From Adiantum capillus-veneris (taxonomy: Eukaryota > Streptophyta > Polypodiopsida > Polypodiales > Pteridaceae): 64,000 nucleotides of DNA. The position numbers and the translations under genes were made by a program. Below are positions 62,571 through 64,000 of the stretch, one piece after another (positions within the stretch are counted from its first letter, which is position 1; each line of letters begins with the position of its first letter). The stretch lies in NCBI GenBank assembly GCA_014529385.2, contig CM043953.1:110120549-110184548 (forward strand). The letters run 5' to 3'. The notes under the pieces are model-generated. The model was not told the DNA's origin and made no database searches. It saw only the letters and a program-made list of their open reading frames with translations.

Positions 62571-64000
62571 CTTTGAATAAATTGCCAGGATTTGCCGAAA
62601 GAGAATGTATGGTTATTTATTGAAGACATCAAGCTAACAGATCTTCATATATATTATTAACAAGCGTCGACGCATGAAGAAATGGCCCCATATTGTCATG
62701 ACGGAAAGTGCTATAATTGTTGCTGAAAAATCGTATATTATGAGATTTGTCTTACCCAAAGAACGTGAACTTGTTTGATCGACAATCCCAAACCTAAGAA
62801 ACCGTGTCCGATAGCTGGACTGATTGCTGGCTTGATAGGAACTTCTATCTATGATTGATTGAGTGAACCATGCAAAGCTTGGAGTAAGATTTGAGACCGG
62901 AGGCACTTCTCTCCAAAGCTAGCGTGGAATCTATCTTCTTGCTCATGTAGATTTGTACTAGGAACTCACATTCTCCAAGGAACACTGAAACATTATAATT
63001 TCACAATCATGTGTTGCACCTACTATACAAGAACTCTGTACTCTCTACTCTATATCAAACAAGGATGCATATCTCATCGTTCTCCAAGCCTCAAAAAATA
63101 TGGGAAGAATGAGATCACTTATCCTAAAAAAGACGGTGCCACAAGGCCTCCTCAACAAAGGAGACTTACATGGATGGTCGTGTGCTATCTCAAATATGAA
63201 GTGATACGTTGGATTTGCACTAACATCATGGAAAGTCGGACCATGACTGAGAGAATTTTATGAAGAAGATATCTATCTACAGGAGGTCTCCTCGAGGCTC
63301 CATCTCAGGATGTTTCCAAGAGTCTTCAGCAAAGAAGTGAGGAGGCAACCATGTGGATAGGGGAATCTTTGAGAAAGTGAAAGTGCTAGGCAGATGCGCC
63401 TCTCTATCCTCCTCTCGTCATCTTGTTGAAGTACGAACGAGCCCTAACGTACGACATCAAGATGTGTACGGTATGGTCTGTGGCATGATCAATGGATTGG
63501 AAAAAGAGAGAAAGGCCGAGTTGGACCCGACTTGAAGAGCGGACCCAAATCTGAGTTGATGCATGCGTGAAACGTAGCGGGAATTTCGACTTGATTCTGA
63601 ACAAGAATCATGGGCAGTTTGTACTGCATGTTGACGTGGCTTTGCGGGGCTGCTTTTCAATGCATATTTGAAAGCATTAATTTTTTGCAAAGCTTTTGGG
63701 TGCCAACTTGTAACAGACTTGGACACTCCAAGTCGAGAATCTACCGCGACACCACAATAAATCACTTCAAAACAGTTCACAGTTGACAATTGATTCGACA
63801 CTGGCTGTCACTAGCGTGTGACTACTATCTATCCTTTTTGTTGATTTCTTTCTTATTATCTATTTACTTTCACTTTTTGGAAACACCCCTCGGGAAATCT
63901 AACTGCCCTGCATTGCATAGCTAGTGTGGAATTGTCCAGAGGGAGTCCAGGCCTGAGGGCAAGAGAGCACTAAGGTTGGACAAGGACTATGGTTAGCCAA
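62571..64000. other. unassigned; putative continuation of the RING-gene intron
   Basis: No ORF here matches a known family and none encodes the second half of a RING domain. No LTR, primer site or tandem repeat was seen. If the RING gene is real, its second exon lies beyond 64000 or has been lost. Confidence 0.4.

Overview
This is a repeat-dense stretch of a nuclear genome from a land plant. Evidence: chromoviral Ty3/gypsy and Ty1/copia retrotransposons with initiator-Met or Asp tRNA primer sites, a plant-type Helitron RepHel, a hAT-like MITE, GT-AG type splice signals, and a plant-type RING-finger first exon. The species cannot be named from the sequence. Long (GA)n, (TG)n and poly-G tracts and deep nesting suggest a large, transposon-swollen genome. 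No intact bacterial-style or organellar gene cluster, rRNA or tRNA gene was seen.

Layout. 1-630: microsatellites, including a 56-nt G run fused to (TG)n. 629-2153: 5'-truncated copia (family A, minus). 2154-4752: two oppositely oriented copies of one LTR family (family B) abutting each other. 4780-5206: fragment of the large-ORF element found again at 38.5 kb. 5.2-10.2 kb: gypsy debris, tandem duplications and a pol fragment (plus). 10183-18912: minus-strand gag-protease-only gypsy element (TR-GAG type, tRNA-Asp primer site). 18913-21561: a segment inverted after that element inserted; it carries the missing end of its 5' LTR and the continuation of the interrupted pol gene. 23.0-29.8 kb: seven 24-bp palindromes spaced about 275 bp apart, split by a complete copia-A element (23641-28789). 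29.94-39.83 kb: plus-strand non-autonomous LTR element with one very long decayed ORF (basic start, proline-rich, coiled coil, no reverse transcriptase), itself split by a young copia-2 element (31502-37197). 41.1-44.7 kb: decayed Helitron RepHel (minus). 46.5-47.25 kb: promoter-like region and first coding exon of a RING-finger gene, the only likely host gene. 48009-62565: a chromovirus in what would be that gene's intron, hosting a hAT-like MITE and a second RT-less gypsy element (52768-59051), which in turn carries a 2-kb solo LTR. 62.6-64 kb: unassigned.

How it fits together. Coordinates, target-site duplications and reading frames give a nesting order: solo LTR in gypsy-N; gypsy-N and the MITE in the chromovirus; the chromovirus probably in a RING-gene intron. 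Copia-2 sits in the long-ORF element; copia-A sits in the palindrome array. Three non-autonomous elements here (TR-GAG, gypsy-N, long-ORF element) keep gag-like or unknown ORFs but show no reverse transcriptase or integrase, so they would depend on proteins made elsewhere. All transposon ORFs are broken. Most clearly placed premature stops fit C-to-T (or complementary G-to-A) decay expected from plant CHG/CpG methylation.

The least explained signals are the periodic palindromes with paired arm changes, a 103-bp inversion that distinguishes the two LTRs of one element, the 2.65-kb inversion with restorable reading frame, and the GTTCC-motif arrays at both ends of the MITE.
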